Of a stretch of 64,000 bases of DNA, positions 44,272-56,645 are shown piece after piece. Source of the DNA: Paraphaeosphaeria minitans. Its lineage: Eukaryota; Ascomycota; Dothideomycetes; Pleosporales; Didymosphaeriaceae. Below the pieces are notes generated by a model, which saw only the letters and a program-made list of their open reading frames with translations, was not told the DNA's origin and searched no databases. Every line of letters starts with the position of its first letter. Positions within the stretch are counted from its first letter, which is position 1. The translations under genes and the position numbers were made by a program. The stretch spans positions 310,001-374,000 of the forward strand of contig WJXW01000014.1 in the NCBI GenBank assembly GCA_015832175.1. Reading direction: 5' to 3'.

Positions 44272-47200
44272 GGTAGCGCGGACAATGACCCAGAAACGAT
44301 CCAATAATGGAGAGTCAAGGAGGGTTGGAACGAGAGAGGAAGAAGATTCCCCAGAACCTGGAGTGTGCCACAGACATGATGATTGCGGGGACTAGACTGG
44401 AGCCTCGGTGTCTGTTCTCGTGCCTCGGCGGTGATGGGGTTAGCGCCAACGGCTCGCTGCTTCCCCACAGAGTTCACGCCGAGTCGGATTTATCGGAGTG
44501 TCCGCTCAGAGGTAACACTCGCAAACAATGCCATTTGTACTGAGGTTTTGAGCAGTAACTTTATTGATAGCTTTAACCCAGTAAGTTTTCAGTTACTTGG
44601 AGTGAAGCCCTCGCCTACCACATTATTGCCATGAGATCGTTCTAAGCTTTCTAATCCCGTGTATTTGATCTAGCGTGCAGCATCCGTCATGCTTCACCTT
44701 ATCTTCAGAAGTATCCACATCAATGTTCGGCATGCCGAGCGGCTCTGATGCCGTCCATTCTTAATAATTACTATGCCATTACATGTAACACGGATGCAGG
44801 AAGGGAGCTGAACTATCACGATGTTTCTCAGAGGGACTTGAGCACCTGAACGCTGCATGGTGGACGTCTCATATGGTTGGCCCTCCGGAGTTTGACTGGC
44901 ATTCGCTGCGAAGGACTGCGAGAACTTTTCTGAACAGGAACCTGGGAAACAGGTTGGACGCCTCCAAACATGGACGCAGCAGGTCAGATTAGCAATGCTA
45001 TCAATGCAAAGTCCGACCGCTATCTACAAGCCTTGTGAGGATAGGTAGAACCAGGCTTGTGGCCGCACAGTGCTATAGGTACCTATGTGATTTTGTGACA
45101 TTGTGTGCGCTCCAAAGACTTCCATTGATCCCGTCGCTCCTCCAGTCCTTCGCATGCAATTCTAATCCCACACGCAGTGTGTACGTGAAATGGTTGTTTC
45201 CCGCCGGGAGTCTACTGCCCATTCCGCCGTGAGGCGCCGCCAACTGCCCCAAAGGGCAATCTGCGCAATGCTGTTGAACATAGCGGCGGAATTGGCATTC
45301 CAGACTTCGTACAAATCCACCGGTCGGTCAGCGCGCCAGCGCAACCCCTGTGTTCCGACGCCTTTTCGGCCGGTGCACCCATGTTTTTACTCAGCCAAAT
45401 TCCGCTTTGGGCAGCTTTTGCAGCTGCGTCGATTGTAGGCCCCTGGCCTGGGCTTGGGTTGGTGGACGAGGCTCAGGTCGAGGCTCGGGTCCTGGGTTCG
45501 GCGGCGGGGAATCGGCGGTTCGGCCGTTGGTGCATCTTTCTTGCCTTTCTCGGGCGCATTCCTTAACAGCGTGAGCAATGCCAGTATGCTTGCAGCCATG
45601 CAGGTGCTTATTGTGACCTTTCCATATTCCATCTCGTCCATACCTTCCTGTGCAATGTGGATGTGCACTGCTAATTGTGTAGTTGTTCGGAGTCATTCCC
45701 CCGTCCATCCACGAGCCGCAGGCGCCTGGCAGCTTGATCGTCGTATGCAAGGTTCGTTATGCAGCGTTCGAATGCTTGGAGAATGCGATGCGTGTCTTTT
45801 GAGACGGCGAATGGAGCAAAGAGATAGCTGAGGGGACGCGGGGTGATGTTCCGCGTGCGGCTGTCATCGCAGCGTTCGGCGAAGAAGGGGCTCTTAGATG
45901 AATTGAAGCTGGTTTGGGTGTGGCCTAGCAAGGAGATAGCGGCGAGCTGGACAAAAAGTTTCTGTGAAGAGCGTCTGGCTGTAACTATGGTGAGCTGGTG
46001 GTGAGCGTGCCGCCTGTGACATACCTTGCTTCCCTGATGGCGGGCCATCACTGAGGTAGAGGTCATGGAGGAGGTCATGGAGGAGCAGAGAGCGTAGTGA
46101 GAATTGCTGACCCCGCAAAGAGATAGATTTGGAGTGGGCGTAAGCGAGGTGAACGGCCTGCTGGTGGTGTTGTGGTGTTTGGCCCACGCCTACCTTCCGT
46201 GCCTGCCTCACGGCGACCCCTTTGTCAACGCTGGCCCCTCATTAAAGCGCACCTTCACTCGCCCATTTTGCTCTATAACTCTGCAAAAACCACAAACTTT
46301 AGTGGTATATAACCCGCTAAAGACCGCAGAATTACATCAATAAATGTCCCTATGGACTATAAACATGGAGCGGTGGTCCCGTGGTCTCGAGCCCACTGGA
46401 TCACCCCTGGCCATACACTTATCAAAGGCTCGCACAAGGTACGTCAGTTCGATTTCATAACTCTACACATCAAAAGTAAACTCGTAAACACCTCGGGTTT
46501 CTCAAGGGCACTGTGTTCACCTTGTTCTTTTGCTTCTTTTTGGCAGCCGGCACTGAATTACTGCGGACACTGTGCGTCTGCCTGAGCCTGTCGACGAAAT
46601 TTTTTCGCGTGTGCTCTGTGTTTCTGCTGCTACTTGCTGTTATAGATATCTTTTGCACGGTATTCAATCACCGCGCCATGGCCCTTCCCACCACCATTCC
46701 GCTACTACACTCCACATTCCATGCATGTCACAAACATCCCACCATAAAAGCACCATAATAGAGGCGAGATAGCCTATATCAAGAGTATACATGCCGCTCT
46801 GTGTATCTCTTGAGCGAGAAAGCTATATGCGGCCCTGTCACCCTATGGCCAGGCTTGTAAGCTCGGCCGGTAGACTTGCGATATATTTACAGGTTTTGCA
46901 TGCCCAACCGTGACAAAGGGATGGCATACCGCAAAAAAGGTATACCCAACGCTTCTCGCATCCACTGAGTATACAAGCCGTCGTCAAACCTGCCAAAGCA
47001 TGACCTGGTCGACTGGCTCAACCTCAAGAGCATCAGCATCGATGCACAGTACGTATCGGAGCGAAGCAGAGGCATGCCATATTGCAGCAAGAGTATGTTT
47101 GACGTTATCTATGTATATCGAGCAGAGAAGCTACACATCAGCCGGTCACAGCATCGCCACACTGATTTGCTCAGACCCCAGAGTTGCAGCATCCAAGCGT

Positions 47201-47650
47201 GGCACACATCATGGCAGAACAAGGTTACACTCGAATCTCTTCAAGCCATCCGAATAAGCAACCTACATCCGGGCCTGCCACAACATGCACAGTACCATAA
47301 GCAGATAAACAAAGTATCATCATGAGATTTTCAATCGAGCCGAAGCCCCCATGTATTGCCATATGTACGTAACCCGAGCCTTTATTTTCCCACTCCCATT
47401 CCCACAAGCATACTCACGGCCATCCCATCCCCGTTAATACTCATAGAATACCAAATCCTCTCATATATAAATGCATATGCCCATGCCCAAGACCCTCATG
47501 CACCCAACCCAGCTGAAATGCCCGACGAACATACGAAGAAAAACCAGACATTGGCATGCGACATCGCGCAGATGGTATATTGCGTCAAAACAGTTAAAAA
47601 AGTATAAAAACCCACACGGAATGGTGCATCGCGGAATGTTAGAGATAGTA
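44272..47650. other. Long gene-free region (3.4 kb)
   Basis: No gene is supported. All open frames are short, lack splice consistency and show no domain. A perfect TAGGTACCTA palindrome lies at 45076-45085. The sequence near 46040-46090 has short GGTCATGGAGGAGG direct repeats. The first few hundred bases are presumably the promoter of the CoA ligase gene. Confidence 0.5.
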
Positions 47651-50600
47651 TCAACCCCAATCGGGGTGGTTGATCTTCTTGAAACGCTGGGGGATGACAT
47701 CACTGCCTGTGCTGTAGACGTCGCTCTCGCGCAGGGCGGCGCAGTATGTGCCGTCATTGCTTACGGTGGAAGACCGAGAGCGTTGGTCGGCGAGGCTGGG
47801 TCGCTGGCCGCTTGACACCTGCTTTTCGTACTTCTCGATTAAAGGAGTGACTACGCGGCCTCGACCCGTGCTTTTGGCGCGGATCCTACGCCCGGAGATT
47901 GCTTCGATGGGTTGCGGGACCGGAGAGACTCGCTGCACTTGAGGAACTTCGGGTTGTATCAAAATATCCTGTTCGCACTCACGGCTCACGGTATGGAGCT
48001 CTCCAATGCTCGTGATTGTAGGCATCGGAGGCGCATGGCCGTAATGGCTGTGTCGACGATAGAGCTCTGTCTCGCCAGTTGCCCCCTTCACACTGTGACA
48101 GCTGCTCGGCCCGGGAAGCATATGCGGCCGCATGGAAGCGCGGTCTTTGCTACGGGAACGAGCAAGTTTTGCAGCCGTCTTGGGGTCCATGTTTACCATG
48201 GACTTCGCTCGCAGCATCGGATTGCCTAGTTGATGAGGATGTGCTGGCAGTGATGATCTCTTTTGGTGAGCAGCAGATAGGGCAATATCGTAAGGAGAAC
48301 TGCCCAGCGAGGCGGCGATCGTTTCGACTTCGAGGACCATGGGCACGTCTGGTACCGGCGGCTGTTCTTCCTCCTTGCCCTCCTTGGCCAACCGCCGGAA
48401 GAGGGAGAGGCTGCGCCGGAGCCTGTGAAGAGACGATGAACGTTCCTTGCTGGAACACTCATGGTGTCGACCGCGAGTTTCAGCCTCAGATACTGCGGGG
48501 GAAGAAGGGAACTTGAGAGGCTCAAGATAAGGCAGTTCCGGCTCAAGCTCCGGCTCATCGAGATTGACATGGTTCTTTGTGGGGTATGTGTGCGTTAGGC
48601 ATTCCATTCCCGGCGCTTCGGACAGACGCCTGACGAACTGCTTCCTGACATCCGTGGGTATACCCGGAATCGACCCTTCCGGTATAGGATCGCATGACTG
48701 AACTACGGGCCGCTCCTGGAATGGAGAATTCCTCTTCTGCAGTCGTCGTTGGGCTGAAGTGTTATTGTCAATAGAAAAGTGTGAAATGAGAGACGTTGGA
48801 GTCGAAGGCGGCTTAGGTGCCTTCGCGCCCGGAGAAAGATCATCAATGTTCCAACCCAGCGGGAGTGGATCATGCTTTATGTCCTCCTGTGGCTGATACC
48901 GGCATAAATTGTCGGGCATAATATGCTCGTCTGTTGAGTCGGATTGCAGGGACTCGTGGGAAGTTGGAGCTTCTGGAAACGGTCCGAATGTGTGTACTTT
49001 GGGAGGGTCACCCTGAGCAGTTCTGTCCTCACTTTGACGCGAGTCAGTCGCCATCGAAGGCTTTCTGAATACTGTTGGGATCGTACCCGGCTTCCAAGCT
49101 TCACGATGCTTGGTCTTGAAACTTCCACCAGATGAATAGCCTGAGTCAGCCTTCATCGGTGGCGGACGCGATTTGACTTTCCGCAGTCCTTTAGGCTTAG
49201 GATGAGTGTGAGGGACGATCTGTTCCTGCAGAATAGAGGCCTCGACTGGGTCGCTGAACATGGTGCCATGCAATATCTGCAAGGCTCCCTCTCGAGGAGT
49301 TGCGTCCTCATCTGAAGCAAAGAAGCCCTCATCGTAGTTTTCGAAGGGAACCGTTTGAGGAAGTTCCGGCGGTTCGTCACATATGTCAGGTTGTGATAGC
49401 ATCGTGGCAAGGGTGTCTTGGCTCTTGTTCATCACACGAAGCCTCCTGAGAGGCTCCGGATCCTCATTCAGGTCTTCATAGTGCGAAGGATACAATTCAT
49501 GTTGGGGTTCGAGCTTTGGCGGCGCAACATATCGAGACGTGGTCTCCGCCCTACCAGCATCGTTTGATACCTGCAAGCCACGGTATAGTGGAGGAGTTGG
49601 AGGTCGTAGCGCGGACTTGCGTCCAACATGACGACGCTTCCGGGTAGACTTCGTCATGATCGGGCTGTCCAGAGCGTCCGAAAAGTAGTCTTTTCCATGC
49701 GGTGTCTGTGACGCGTACCAGTTCAACTTTGCACTAGCAGCCGGCGACGGTTCCCCGTTCGCGATCTTCAAGGATCCAAGCTTCAGAGTTCCGATGTGTG
49801 AATACTCCATGTCGGAGGGCGTCTGAGCTCGCGGATCGGGGGGCTCTCGCCCTTTTTCAGCCAGGTCCAACGCAGCCACCCGTGCCAGTGGTGGGGTTTC
49901 CACCTTACCATGGCGTTGCCATTTCGCCTCCTCTTGTACGTCCAACTTCGGTGTTCTCCAGGAATTCCATGTTCGCCTATTGCTCTCGATTGGCGAGTTG
50001 CGAGTCGCGAGACCCGGTGTCGCAAGAAGGGAACGCCGCCGGGTGAGGGAGGAGGTAGATCGGTTCACGACTGAAGTGCGGCAGCTGAGACCTGGTTCTA
50101 CGTTTGCAGAGCGAGGAGAGGGACTGGGAGCATATGGAGCCAGTGCTTGCCCTAAAAGAGGTCCACGTTAGCAGTCAAATCGTAAGAGGTTTTCTAGCTC
50201 AAGCTCACGTAGTGCTGCAATGTCTTCTGGTGTTGCGTTCTTCTGGACTTCTTGGAGGATCGAGATCGCCGTCTCTATGTCCACAGTCTGGCTGCTCTGC
50301 ACCAGGGAGACCTTCGAGGTAGGCAAGCTGGAACGCATTTCCGTAGATCCTGCTTTATTTCTAAAGCATGACATCGAATTAGACCGGGAGCAAAGTCGCC
50401 TCTGCACGTCCAGCTCTTCCGAGCTCTTTTCTTCATCGAACGACCCCCGATGCTCGAAGTCCGTCTGTACTGGGGATAGCAATTGCGACTTGATCTGCTG
50501 CCGGTCGCGCGCGCTTAGGTTGGCGTATATGGGGGAAAGAGAGGCGGGCGAATCCAGGTTGTGCTCATTCTCTGGAACGGCGGAAGGTGAGTTCCTAATT

Positions 50601-50656
50601 GTCTTCGGCTTCACCAGCCTGTGATGCGGCTCGCCATGGCTCTGTGCGTTTCCCAT
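47651..50656 (-). CDS. Large, mostly disordered fungal protein with N-myristoylation-type start
   Basis: Not assigned to a named family. Exons 50656-50209 and 50151-47651 join in phase (982 aa). The 57-nt intron has a GTGAGC donor and a clear TGCTAAC branch site; reading through it would meet a stop. The protein starts MGNAQSHGEPHHRLVKPK: Gly2 and Ser6 fit the myristoylation consensus, and similar starts occur in uncharacterised Pezizomycotina proteins. Residues ~115-150 form a predicted helix (ETAISILQEVQKNATPEDIAALR). The rest is rich in S, P, R and E, with basic clusters such as STRKRRHVGRKSALRPPTPPLYRG, and looks intrinsically disordered. A membrane-tethered scaffold or signalling role is a guess. 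Confidence 0.75.
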
Positions 50657-52763
50657 GTCATGTAACGCGGAGCGAAGGTGTTAGAGGAGCAACAAGGCCC
50701 TGTGAAGCTCAAAAGGCAAACATCGGACGCGTGGTGGGCAGGCCTAGAGCTGGATGAGATGCTGCACGAAGGGCGGGGAAGCTGCTGTCGACACACTCAC
50801 CCGAGATTACGGTATGCCTGGGAAGCCACGAAACCGGACGTGAAGGCTGGGGCGGAAGATCAAGGAAGGCACAATAGCTTCACGGTGTCACTTGGACAGG
50901 ATACCTAGACTAAATGGCTCTGCCCATGGAGGCGCCCAGGTGGTTAATATGGGCTCAGACGTCTTGCCCTGGACTGTACGATTGCGAGTCTGCAGGCAGC
51001 TAGCCAAGGTAGAGCTCTCTTCATGTTGGTTGAACAACAAAACTCGGAATTAGAGTCGACGTGAAACCTCCATCCATGCACGTACCCAGTCGAATCTGAA
51101 TGCATATTCGCCAATCAGCAAGCGGGGACACTGGCACTTTGAGACCTTTGAGCGTTCGGTTGGTGAAGCGCATGCATGGCCCGGGTCTTGATCCTAGCGG
51201 AGGATCAGAACGATTCAGGTATTTAGTCTAGTGTGACGGACGATCGCACGTCGTGGCCCAGTTTCGAGAGCGCGCTGGCCTCATGTACGGCGCAGAGGCC
51301 TTACCGCAGCCTTGTCCACAACGGCTTTTTCTTTCCTGCTGTTCGATGCACCACGATCTCCACCCTCCGCCCGACCGCACTCGGCTCATGGCCCGAGGAC
51401 GATATAGGGTACCGCTGCCATATTCACGATTACGACCTTGCTGTACCTGGCACAGGACCCCGCGCGCAATTTCAGAGTTGCATCACATTCATGGACGCGC
51501 AGCTTGCGACCGTTATCACTCTGCTGCACGAGACCTTCTGCCATATGACATACTGTTGTTTAGATGTACCAGTTGTTCTCATACATGATGTATGGTGCAA
51601 GGCGAGCTAAGGTCCGATATCGCGAGTTTCACTGATGCAGTGAGGTGCCGTCTGTTGTAATCGCCGAGATGCAATTGCTCGCTCTCGCATCCGCAGCCGA
51701 GACGAATCTCGATCTTGTCAAAGATCAGGCATGTCGCCCCGCAAACGCTGTGCTCCACGACAATATCCTTTGGGAATCAGGAACCATAACTACTGGCCCT
51801 GCGACCTCCGACACCTGCCTCAGGTTCTGCTCTTGTGTCTCCTGCGGAAACCAGGTGTTCATGCGGGCCATGACCTTCTGAAGTGAAACAACAATGAACA
51901 CTTGGCGGCCAGCTTCCGTGGCCTTGTGCCCTCGTCAACAGTTTTTGCAGACGAGGAGACTAACGAGGTGCCTCGCGTGAGGGCGAGACGTCGCCTCTCA
52001 TCTCAGCTAATTGACCTGCGTCGTACCGAGATTGAGATGCGTCTTTCGTCCGCTCGACACTGCCCTGGACGCGACAACGCTCTGTTACCAACCATCATGG
52101 GTAAATTAGCTTGTCATGACTGCTGACTGCTGCGGAGATTCGTCATCACGAGGGGGAGCAAGTGACTGCCAGCCAAATGTGCATTGGAATTGGAAACTCT
52201 GGAAACTCTCCTCCAGGCTTAGTCACGTAAGGTTCCTGAGAGCCGCATCCCATCAGATGTCCCGCGCAACTGCTCCACCGAATCTTGACGTCCACGCAGA
52301 TCCTGCTCCCTCGTGCGAAGTCCAAACCCTTTCAAGGCAGAAGTATGAAGTCGCCACTCGGCGGTGACGTGGAATACCGATCCAGTGCCAATCGCCCACC
52401 GCGGAAGTTTGCGGCCTTGGCGATTAGTCTTCCAACAGAAACTCGCTGTGACATCATCTCGTGCTAGACTCCTGACGAAATAACATTACCCTGGCTTGAT
52501 GGCCATGTTTTCTCGCATCTATTTACCCACGCACGAGCACGTATGATCTCGCGCCATACGAGAACCTGTATTGAATCCTTTCAGGGTTGGCTTTGTCTGG
52601 CTTCTCAACATCGTACGGTCGCGTGCTGCATTTCCCACTTCGCCACTTCCACCTGCGCGAAAGGAGCCCCTTCTGAAATCTGCCACGCAAACCCGCATTG
52701 CATCGTTAGCGAATTCGTCAGCCGTCGCACTTTACACTCCCTCCCTTTCGGGCTGTCTGTACA
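50657..52763. other. Divergent intergenic region (2.1 kb)
   Basis: No supported gene between two divergent genes. Frames at 51233-51610, 51645-51881 and 51902-52126 on + are open but show no domain, signal peptide or splice pattern. The outer parts should contain both promoters. Confidence 0.45.
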
Positions 52764-53765
52764 ATGTGGGGAATCTCATACTGGGCCGTGCCCATCTTCT
52801 CATCATTAGTATGGCTCTCAATGTTGATTGCTATGTTGACGACATGGTCGGTCCAAGGATCGCCGCACTACTCTTCCATGAACCCAAAACAGCACATTGC
52901 CTACATCTCTGGTACGTAAACACAACTTCACAAGTATAGTCTTCCAAAACTAATACAACGCGCAACAGATATCGGCGCGCAAGGCCTTAAACCCCTCTTC
53001 ATCGCCATGTCCGCCGTGACCGTCGTATCCCTCGACCTCGCCTTCATCCTCGAGCGCTGGCTCCGACACACGGGCAAGCTGACACCCAACACCTCGTTCT
53101 GGCAGAAATTCTACAGCACGTGCTCGATCATCGCGTCCGTCGCCGGCGCCGCAGGCCTCATCCTGCTCTCCATCTTCGACACCCTGCACCACCCGCACCT
53201 CCACGACGACTTCCTTGTGCTCTTTATCGCTGGTTATATAGTATCAGCCATCTTCATCTGCTGGGAATACCAACGTCTGGGCATCCACTTCCGCGAGCAC
53301 TCCATTCTGCGCTACAGCTTCTGGATCAAGCTCACCTTCATCTTCGTCGAACTCGGGCTCGCCATCGCGTTTGGCGTCACCCGGAAAAAGGACAAGTACA
53401 ACGCCGCCGCGGTCTTGGAGTGGACCATCTCCTTCATCTTCTTCTTCTACGTCCTCAGCTTCTTTATCGATTTCATGCCGGCAGTCCGTTCAAAGCACTA
53501 CCAGAGCCGCGAGACCGAGATGGACATGGCAGAGCAGGGCGGCCTGCCCATGGGCGACGGCGCAGCAAACGATGGCCAGTACTTCCGTGGGAACACCAAT
53601 GGGTACGCCAACGGCAACGGCCACGCGCACGGCCACACGAACGGCTATGCGAATGGGTACACCAACGGCACCGGCCACGCCAACGGCTTCTCCAACGGCA
53701 CAAGCGGCCCGAGCCATATTCCCAAACCCGCTGGTCCTGCGCCTATGCCGTCGCGGAACTTCTAG
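52764..53765 (+). CDS. Sfk1/DRAM/Frag1-family membrane protein
   Basis: Exons 52764-52911 and 52969-53765 join in phase (314 aa), with a CTAATAC branch site in the intron. The start at 52764 gives MWGISYWAVPIFSSLVWLSMLIAML, a typical first membrane helix of this family. The join restores HIAYISDIGAQGLKPLFIAMSA. Six hydrophobic segments are visible, the last ending at about residue 225 (IFFFYVLSFFIDFMPAV). In yeast, Sfk1 acts at the plasma membrane with the Stt4 PI4-kinase; animal DRAM proteins are lysosomal. Which role applies here is inference. The C-terminal ~80 residues are cytosolic and carry degenerate NGYANG/NGHAHG repeats. Confidence 0.85.
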
Positions 53766-54171
53766 GTGCGTTCCCGGCGGCCGTCGAGGCACGATAGCCA
53801 TGTCGAATAGTGATTTTCTTTTCTTTTGTGCATAGCTAGCATTGGGCATGATTCGACGACCTGGATGACCGTATGCGGCTGGGTCAGGCGTTTGGGGATT
53901 GCGGTTGCATTGAGCGTTGATATCCATCTGGGACGGGGGAGGCGGTTTCGGTAAACCCTTTCTTTTCCTGGAGACCTGTTTGTAATGGCTGTAATTCGAG
54001 GTGTATCCTAGAGTGTAGTGAGAAACAATCGTGTTGTATACAGTTCGTGCATGGACGGGTATATTCTGGCTTTAATGGTGCCATTGAGCCACTTCTTTGC
54101 AGACGAGAAATCATGACGGCAGTATGCTCTGGTATCATGGTTCTATCAATGCCAATGGATGCCAGACCCCC
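53766..54171. other. Convergent intergenic region
   Basis: About 400 bp between the 3' ends of the Sfk1-like gene (+) and SPP2 (-). No gene or clear signal seen. Confidence 0.45.
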
Positions 54172-55611
54172 CTACCTTCGAGAGTACCTGTCATACTTCG
54201 CATCCTTATACTTGCTCCTCCTCTCCTCCTTCTCGTTCCCATGGTCATAATCGCGCCTCTTCCTCCGCTTCTCATCCTCGTCCCGACTCCGACTCCTCTC
54301 CCTTCGCTTCTCCCTCCGATCCTTGCTATCAACACTTCTCTCCCTGCGGTCCCGCTCCCTCCGCTTCTCCCGCCGATCATCGTCGTACGGGCTGCGACTC
54401 CGATCTCTACGCTCCCTCTCGCGCCGCTTCTCCCGCTTGCGATCGTCGTAGTCGTCGTCCCGGTCCTTCTTGTCCTTGTCTCGCCGACGATCACGGTCCG
54501 AGTCCTCATACTCGGAGTACTTCTTCTCCCGCCGGCGGTCGCGGTCGCGATCAGAGTACTCCTTGTCTCGGTCGCGCCTTCTGCTCTTCTCCTTTCTCCG
54601 CTCGCTGTCGTAGTCATCGTCTCTTCTATCCCTCTCCTTCCTCTCCCTCCGCTTCTCGCGCCTCCGCTCGTCCCCATCGTCCTCGTCGTCGCCAACAAAC
54701 GTGTTATTCCGCGTAGCCTGCGCATCCGCCTCCTTTTGCTTCGCCTGGCGCTCCTTCAGCTCCTCCTCCGTGATGATCTCGCCCGTGCGCTTGTTCTTCA
54801 ACGCAACAGGGTTGTATTGTATAGCCTTCTTCCCGCCTTTTTTCGGGCCCGCCCAGTCGCCCAGCTCAACGCCCACCGCAGCTTCGGGCTTCGCCCCGAT
54901 ACCGAGAAGTGCTGGACGCCGCTTGATTGCCTTGGGCTCGGAAGCCGGCTTCTTGTCTTTGCTGAGCGAATCGCCGTCTTTCCAGCCCATGCCACGGAGG
55001 AGAGCGGCGCCGAAGCCTTCGATGGGCGTGGCTTCGTAGGCGGCGAGGTCGGGCGCGTCGGGGGCTTCGCGCATGTCGTCTTCGAAGGCCTCCTCTTCGG
55101 AGATGGGGATAGCGGTCTGATCTTTGGGTTTGCCGTTGACGAGGGCTTCGAAGGCTTCCGCTTGGAGCTTCTCCTCCTCGGTGCGGTTGTCCTCGGGCTT
55201 GACCTCGCCGTCGACATCCATGGGCTCTGGCTCATCTTTTCTTATGAATGTGGTCAGTCTGACCGCCATCTGTGGCTGCTCCAGCCGTGCTGTGTTGTCG
55301 GCATTGCTGCTCTCTGCAGGCGGCGGTGCTCCCGTGCGCGCAAGCTGTCGTTTCTGAGCGGCCTCGCGCCAGTCGCGGTTTGGCAACGTGGGGATGATAC
55401 GCGGGCCTTTTGGTTCTTCCTTCTTATTTGCGTCGACGGCGCCGCCTTCTGCTGCGTCCCAGCCGGTGATTACTTGCTTCGCGTCTGTGTCTTCTGGCTC
55501 ATCGTCGTCAAGAGCGAGGCGTCTTCGCTTTGTGGGCTGTTCGGTGGGTTTCTTAAAACCCGGCTTGCCTTTGGCGCCGGCAAGCGACAGCTTGAAGCCC
55601 CCGGTGGCCAT
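54172..55611 (-). CDS. SPP2: Pre-mRNA-splicing factor Spp2 (G-patch protein, GPKOW-like)
   Basis: Nuclear spliceosome factor; in yeast Spp2 binds and activates the DEAH helicase Prp2 before the first catalytic step. Single exon, 479 aa. It starts MATGGFKLSLAGAKGKPGFKKP, the family hallmark, followed by the KRRRLALDDDEPED and GPRIIPTLPNRDWR blocks. The G-patch is at about residues 195-245 (PIEGFGAALLRGMGWKDGD...RRPALLGIGAKP), followed by GGKKAIQYNPVALKNKRTG. The C-terminal ~180 residues are an RD/RE/RS-rich tail (DRDRDRRREKKYSEYEDSDRDRRR), longer than in yeast but usual in filamentous fungi. The 514-residue frame on the opposite strand is a composition artefact of this tail. Confidence 0.93.
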   Translation of the reverse strand: MATGGFKLSLAGAKGKPGFKKPTEQPTKRRRLALDDDEPEDTDAKQVITGWDAAEGGAVDANKKEEPKGPRIIPTLPNRDWREAAQKRQLARTGAPPPAESSNADNTARLEQPQMAVRLTTFIRKDEPEPMDVDGEVKPEDNRTEEEKLQAEAFEALVNGKPKDQTAIPISEEEAFEDDMREAPDAPDLAAYEATPIEGFGAALLRGMGWKDGDSLSKDKKPASEPKAIKRRPALLGIGAKPEAAVGVELGDWAGPKKGGKKAIQYNPVALKNKRTGEIITEEELKERQAKQKEADAQATRNNTFVGDDEDDGDERRREKRRERKERDRRDDDYDSERRKEKSRRRDRDKEYSDRDRDRRREKKYSEYEDSDRDRRRDKDKKDRDDDYDDRKREKRRERERRDRSRSPYDDDRREKRRERDRRERSVDSKDRREKRRERSRSRDEDEKRRKRRDYDHGNEKEERRSKYKDAKYDRYSRR

Positions 55612-56645
55612 GGTGACGGAGGGAGGATTGAGAGCGCGTGAGAGGACGTTTTATCGAAGTCGCATCGGAAAATGGTGGAGGCTGGCGTAAAGAAGAGGAA
55701 GAAAGTCAATTGACGTAGGGCTTCTGCTTCTGATCCGCTGGATAGAGAGGAGGGCTGTTGAGGTGGGCGCGAGCAGGTCAATGTTCTGATGGTTGAACCG
55801 CGAGATCAAAAGTTCGCGCCTACCTACCTACGACATGGCACTTGGCGGGCGACCCTGGATCGATTCGAGGCAGCAGCAAATCACGTGCGGTTCGACCATC
55901 GGAGACTACCTATGGGACAACGCCCAAGTATGGCCCGTTCGGTAGGAATTGTCCACATGAGAGTACGTAGGTGCGAAGATTTCTTGTTTGAGTAAGTCCA
56001 GGCGAGTGCTGGTCCAAGACATCGATTGCAAGTCATCTTACCTACCAACGGTAGCTAGGTAGGTAGTCTAAGCACGGGGCCGTGCCTTCCTACACAAAAT
56101 CACACTTGCTTACCTCTCATCATCTTCGCTGCATGTCTCCTCAAGTTCCGTCAGGCAAACCTTCACAGCCTTTATACGATACGATCAGGTCATGATGTGT
56201 TCCACCTTGGTGCACACTCGCTTCATGGCACCGCAAATGGAAAGGCCGAAGCTACTTCGGGGTGGCTGAGGGCCAGCTCGCGCATGGGATACGAGCAATG
56301 CATACTTGCACCCTTCATGTCCCTTCATGACCTTTAAGGTTGAATCTCCAGCCGTTCTAATGGGCATCAGTGTACCTAACTTTCATCGTCAATTAGGTCT
56401 TCTTCGTACCCTTCTTCAAGATATCCGTTGTGCACTTCAGTGACCTTTACTTGCTTTTCATTTTGTCTCAGCCTGGTCTCATTCTTTGATCCCCTGCAAC
56501 ATTTTGCGGTGCATCCCAAATCAGCACAATCTTGAGAAAACTCACAATTGCTGCAGGATCCACTGTTACCACTAAAATCGTCCGAGCAGAAGCCAGGGCA
56601 GCTTCCTGTACATCGTTCGGCTTGCACGAAGAATCTCAGTTCGAC
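55612..56645. promoter_or_regulatory. Divergent intergenic region with TACCTA motifs
   Basis: Separates SPP2 (-) and the proline/glutamine-rich gene (+). TACCTACCTA lies at 55821-55830 and further TACCTA/TAGGTA copies lie near 55902, 56039 and 56055-56067. A cysteine-rich minus-strand frame at 56376-56627 is listed separately. Confidence 0.45.
56376..56627 (-). other. Cysteine-rich ORF (candidate small secreted protein or relic)
   Basis: The frame encodes about 83 residues with nine cysteines in the first half: an ERCTGSCPGFC start, SCSNCEFSQDC, then GCTAKCC, followed by an acidic tail. The spacing, with a terminal CC pair, resembles fungal small cysteine-rich secreted proteins. There is no ATG in frame upstream before a stop near 56733, and no signal peptide is visible. 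A real gene would need an upstream exon, which would lie inside the + strand gene starting at 56646. It could therefore be an unannotated antisense gene, an exon remnant, or chance. FFVQA just before the first cysteine looks like the end of a signal peptide. Confidence 0.3.

Noticed and set aside
54097..55641. 514-residue + frame opposite SPP2
   Set aside because: The minus strand encodes a complete, motif-confirmed Spp2. The + frame is leucine/proline-rich translation of its Arg/Asp/Glu codons.
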